A stretch of 27,997 nt of DNA from Aplysia californica. Taxonomy: Eukaryota; Mollusca; Gastropoda; Aplysiida; Aplysiidae. Numbering within the stretch: position 1 is the stretch's first letter; every line of letters begins with the position of its first letter. The position numbers were made by a program, and so were the translations under genes. The stretch spans positions 1,435,018 through 1,463,014 of the forward strand of contig NW_004797294.1 of NCBI RefSeq assembly GCF_000002075.1, read 5' to 3'. Below the pieces are notes generated by a model. The model made no database searches. It saw only the letters and a list, made by a program, of their open reading frames with translations, and had not been told where the DNA came from. This document shows positions 13,796 through 27,997 of the stretch, one piece after another.

Positions 13796-14222
13796 TTGAA
13801 AATTAAAGAACAAAGAAAGAAACCCCTAGACCAAGTGAACACATTCTCTTCTTTGTTTATCTTTTTGATTATATGAACAGGAATGTATGAATTGTGAGGA
13901 CGACATGAAACAAACTAGACAAATAACCCTGAAATTAGTAATGAGAGTATAATGCTCGGAAAAAGAACACATGTTCTAAAATTCTTGGTCATTTCTCAGT
14001 TCACAAGACAAATGGATTTCATTTTTCATGTATGCAATATAGGGCAGGAAGTTTCATTTAATTCCCAAAAAAATCAGTAGATGGCATCAGTGACTGAAAG
14101 GAAACAAAATACAAGTGTGCGTCTTGATAAGAAACATGAAACTTTCCAACATTCAACCCATCAGACATTTAAAGTAGAGACAACCATTCTCGTACTAAGA
14201 ATACAAAAATACGATAAATAAA
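13796..14222. other. Unique DNA, possible end of the MTTP transcript
   Basis: AT-rich sequence without recognised repeats or genes. It lies just beyond a candidate - strand polyadenylation signal. Confidence 0.3.
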
Positions 14223-14228
14223 TTTATT
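14223..14228 (-). promoter_or_regulatory. Candidate polyadenylation signal (MTTP)
   Basis: TTTATT on the + strand gives AATAAA on the - strand, about 1 kb after the MTTP stop. If used, the 3' UTR would include two SINE copies. Other signals may exist, so this is a guess. Confidence 0.3.
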
Positions 14229-14703
14229 GCAAAAATATAGACTAGAATCCACCTGCGTGTTCTTAAAAACAGTACATTCAACCATACGTACAGACGCAAT
14301 TTTATACCGATGACCATCGAACAAAAATGGCAAAACAATACATATAATACAGCTCATCACTCATTTCTCAATCAAAAACAATAAAACACCAAAGAAGGAT
14401 TCGCCACATCTTTTCTAGCACACACTGAGCTCATTTGATTATGTGCACAAGAAATAAAGCACTTTTGTGAAAGTGTCATGGTAGAAAATTTCTGTAAAAA
14501 CATTCGATATGGACAGGGGTTGGGGGGAATAATCTGCTTTATGACGATGAAATTGCTTTGGTATTATGGCTCAACGAGTTGGCTCCACAGTCCAGGCTGG
14601 AAGACAACCAAAATATATCTGAAAACAGAAAAAAAAAAGCAATATATATTGAATTTCAGGAAAACTGAGAAGGCAGGTAATATACAGTAAGTACAGATAA
14701 ACT

Positions 14704-14802
14704 AAGTAATGATAATAATAATAATTGCATTTTTGTGGTGCATTTCCACACTCTATGCATTGCCTAACTATTATTACTCCAGCAGACCCTAAATTACTTA
14801 GA
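14704..14802 (-). mobile_element. Fragment of the second SINE family
   Basis: It matches the tail side of 11415-11768: aataataataattgcattt, then ctatgcattgc, then ttattactccagcagacc. The tRNA head is missing. Confidence 0.55.
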
Positions 14803-14814
14803 AGGAATAAATGA

Positions 14815-14984
14815 GTTTAGTTTTAGAAAGAGTTTTACGGCACTTGCAACACAAACTCCTGAAGAATATAGGTGTCACCAGCGAGTAACATACAAAGAAA
14901 AGAAGGAGGAGAAATATATGGAAGATATATGTTCTAAAAAGAAACAAGGAGCAAGTCACATCAGAGCGCCCGCTAACCACCCAC
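14815..14984 (-). mobile_element. Short SINE, old AAGTGCC-type copy
   Basis: It runs from gtttagttttag through ttttacggcacttgcaacac to the head cgctaaccaccca. One arm of the tail stem has been lost by a deletion. It is the most diverged short copy in this area, and no clear duplication flanks it. Confidence 0.75.
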
Positions 14985-15005
14985 CAACACATGGTACACT
15001 TCTGA

Positions 15006-15182
15006 TTGTTTTAGTACAGGTTTTACGGCGCTTGCAACTGCATAAGGTCATATGAGCACCAGAAGATTAGAGGTGTTACAAGAGAGTAATAAACATAAAA
15101 AAGAAGGGGGAGAGATAAGGACAATAGATGTTTGATAGGAAAGAAGAAGCAAACCACACCAGAGCACCCGCCAACCACCCAC
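15006..15182 (-). mobile_element. Short SINE, GAGCGCC subfamily, just after the MTTP stop
   Basis: A perfect 12-bp duplication, gtacacttctga, flanks it (14994-15005 and 15183-15194). It begins about 60 bp downstream of the MTTP stop codon in the same sense as the gene, so the 3' UTR must include it unless polyadenylation is extremely early. Stem arms are GGTGCTC and AAGCGCC, with one terminal mismatch. Confidence 0.92.
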
Positions 15183-15244
15183 GTACACTTCTGAGATTCC
15201 ATGACACAACACAAACACTTACCGTCAACATGACACATAAGGCA

Positions 15245-26926
<11,682 letters not shown>

Positions 26927-26966
26927 CTGGGGACAACACAAAGGTTTGTTTCATTTAAGTGAAGCA

Positions 26967-27289
26967 AGTTTATTTTATGTTTCAGTAAGCATTTTACAGC
27001 ACCTTGTTACAAAAAATCAGGTCGTATAAGTGTCAAAGATTGTGGGGTTACAAGAGAGTAACAAACACAAAAAAGAAGGAAAGATGAGGACGATATATGT
27101 TTGAGTTTAGTTTAGTTTTAGTAGAGGTTTTACGGCGCTCGCAACTGCATAAGGTCAAATGAGCGCCAGAAGATTAGAGGTGTTACAAGAGAGTAACAAA
27201 TATTTAAAAAAAGAAGGGGAGATAAGGACGATAGATGTTTGAGAGGAAAGAAGGAGCAAACCACACCAGAGTGCCCGCCAACCACCCAC
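26967..27289 (-). mobile_element. Composite of two short SINEs
   Basis: An older, diverged copy (26967-27103) is joined to a near-intact GAGCGCC-type copy (about 27104-27289) whose stem is perfect. The pair as a whole is flanked by tgaagca (26960-26966 and 27290-27296). The join falls in shared sequence (atgtttgag in both), so either nested insertion or recombination between copies could explain it. Confidence 0.75.
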
Positions 27290-27319
27290 TGAAGCATAAC
27301 ATCACGCTATTGCTCATTT

Positions 27320-27620
27320 AGTGGTCTCGTGGTGCTCACAAACCTCGTCAGGGGCCCGGTGTCGTGTCCTTGGAAAAGCCACTTCACATTTATTTTTCTC
27401 ACTTCATTCAGGTAGCAATAGGTGTTCGCCTTTCGACAGTGAAAGATGTCAGTTTACTAATGTTTGAGCACTAAATCAGCTGCTTGGACTGTAAGCTTCC
27501 TAGGAAGCCGAGAATGTTTCTCGGTGTTCTAGGTACTGCTGGGGCAATTAAATACAGATTGTAAAATGCATAGAGCATGCTGTTGAGCGGGGGTATGCAT
27601 TATACAAAAGCTGGTATAAT
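27320..27620 (+). mobile_element. Second SINE family, copy with worn head
   Basis: It matches the sense strand of 11415-11768: gtgtcgtgtccttggaaaag, cagctgcttggactgtaagc, ttcctaggaagccgagaatg, then tgctggggcaatta. The tRNA-like head is hardly recognisable. It lies antisense to MTTP. Confidence 0.7.
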
Positions 27621-27870
27621 TTATCTCAACAAAAACCATGACATTCTGACAATCCGATAAGTAATACACAACTGCAGAAAATTCAAGTTGAGGGGTCCTT
27701 AACTACATGTAAAAAAGACAGTATTACTTAAAGGTATAAGGCAAGGTTCACCATCCCTTTCAATGCTGTTGAGTCATCATAAGCAGGCACTGAAAGGCAA
27801 ATAATACTTATTTTTTCTAACAAAGTCAGAAGCATCCAAATAGCCCATGAAATCTCGGGAAAACAAGTCT

Positions 27871-27997
27871 ATTTTTAGTCTCAGTAGAGGCTTTGCGGAA
27901 CTCGCAACTGCATAAGGTCATATGAGCGCCAGAAGATTAGAAGTGTTACAAGAGAGAAACAAACATAAAAAAGAAGAAGGGGAGATAAGGACGATAG
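27871..27997 (-). mobile_element. Short SINE, GAGCGCC subfamily, cut by window end
   Basis: It runs from atttttagtctcagtagagg through catatgagcgccagaagatt to ggacgatag at the window edge. The head lies outside. The stem has one mismatch. Confidence 0.85.

Larger units (their letters stand above)
14229..15244 (-). other. Presumed MTTP 3' UTR or downstream region
   Basis: From the stop leftwards there are 50 bp of unique sequence, the TSD of a SINE, two short SINEs (15006-15182 and about 14815-14984), a fragment of the second SINE family (14704-14802) and AT-rich unique DNA. No further coding exon is needed, because the protein ends where the family ends. Confidence 0.45.

Overview
This is a eukaryotic, intron-rich and repeat-dense window from an invertebrate animal. 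I infer a mollusc, possibly a gastropod, from the kind of protein homologues and the SINE, LINE and MITE load; nothing in the sequence proves the species. No bacterial operons, rRNA genes, functional tRNA genes or CRISPR arrays are present.

Two conserved host genes lie tail to tail. On the + strand are the last two coding exons of ZCCHC24 (153-317 and 2357-2470), encoding a 3CxxC-type zinc-ribbon protein, followed by a long AT-rich presumed 3' UTR. On the - strand are the last nine coding exons of MTTP, the large subunit of microsomal triglyceride transfer protein (26816-26926 down to the stop at 15245). Every exon length and intron phase fits its neighbour, giving 485 continuous codons plus a stop. 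The 5' halves of both genes lie outside the window. About 13 kb of repeats and unrecognised sequence separates the two stop codons.

The rest is mostly mobile DNA. The dominant component is a set of about 18 SINE copies in three architectures: a long tRNA-headed form, a short form of about 180 bp, and a form carrying an extra internal module. All end in the same short tail, which can fold into a 7-bp stem followed by CTAAAA-type repeats. The stem has changed in a compensatory way between subfamilies. There are also four copies of a 440-bp inverted-repeat MITE, two MITEs with piggyBac-like features, one MITE flanked by TA, an unrelated tRNA-headed SINE family, three C-terminal LINE fragments, and large AT, GA and CA microsatellites.

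The most interesting feature is how closely these repeats sit against the splice sites. A MITE end lies 16 bp before the ZCCHC24 last exon. A SINE tail lies about 30 bp before one MTTP exon and contains a TACTAAA motif at branch-point distance. A 524-bp SINE begins shortly after an MTTP donor site. One MTTP acceptor, with the first 15 bases of its exon, is present three times between long pyrimidine tracts.
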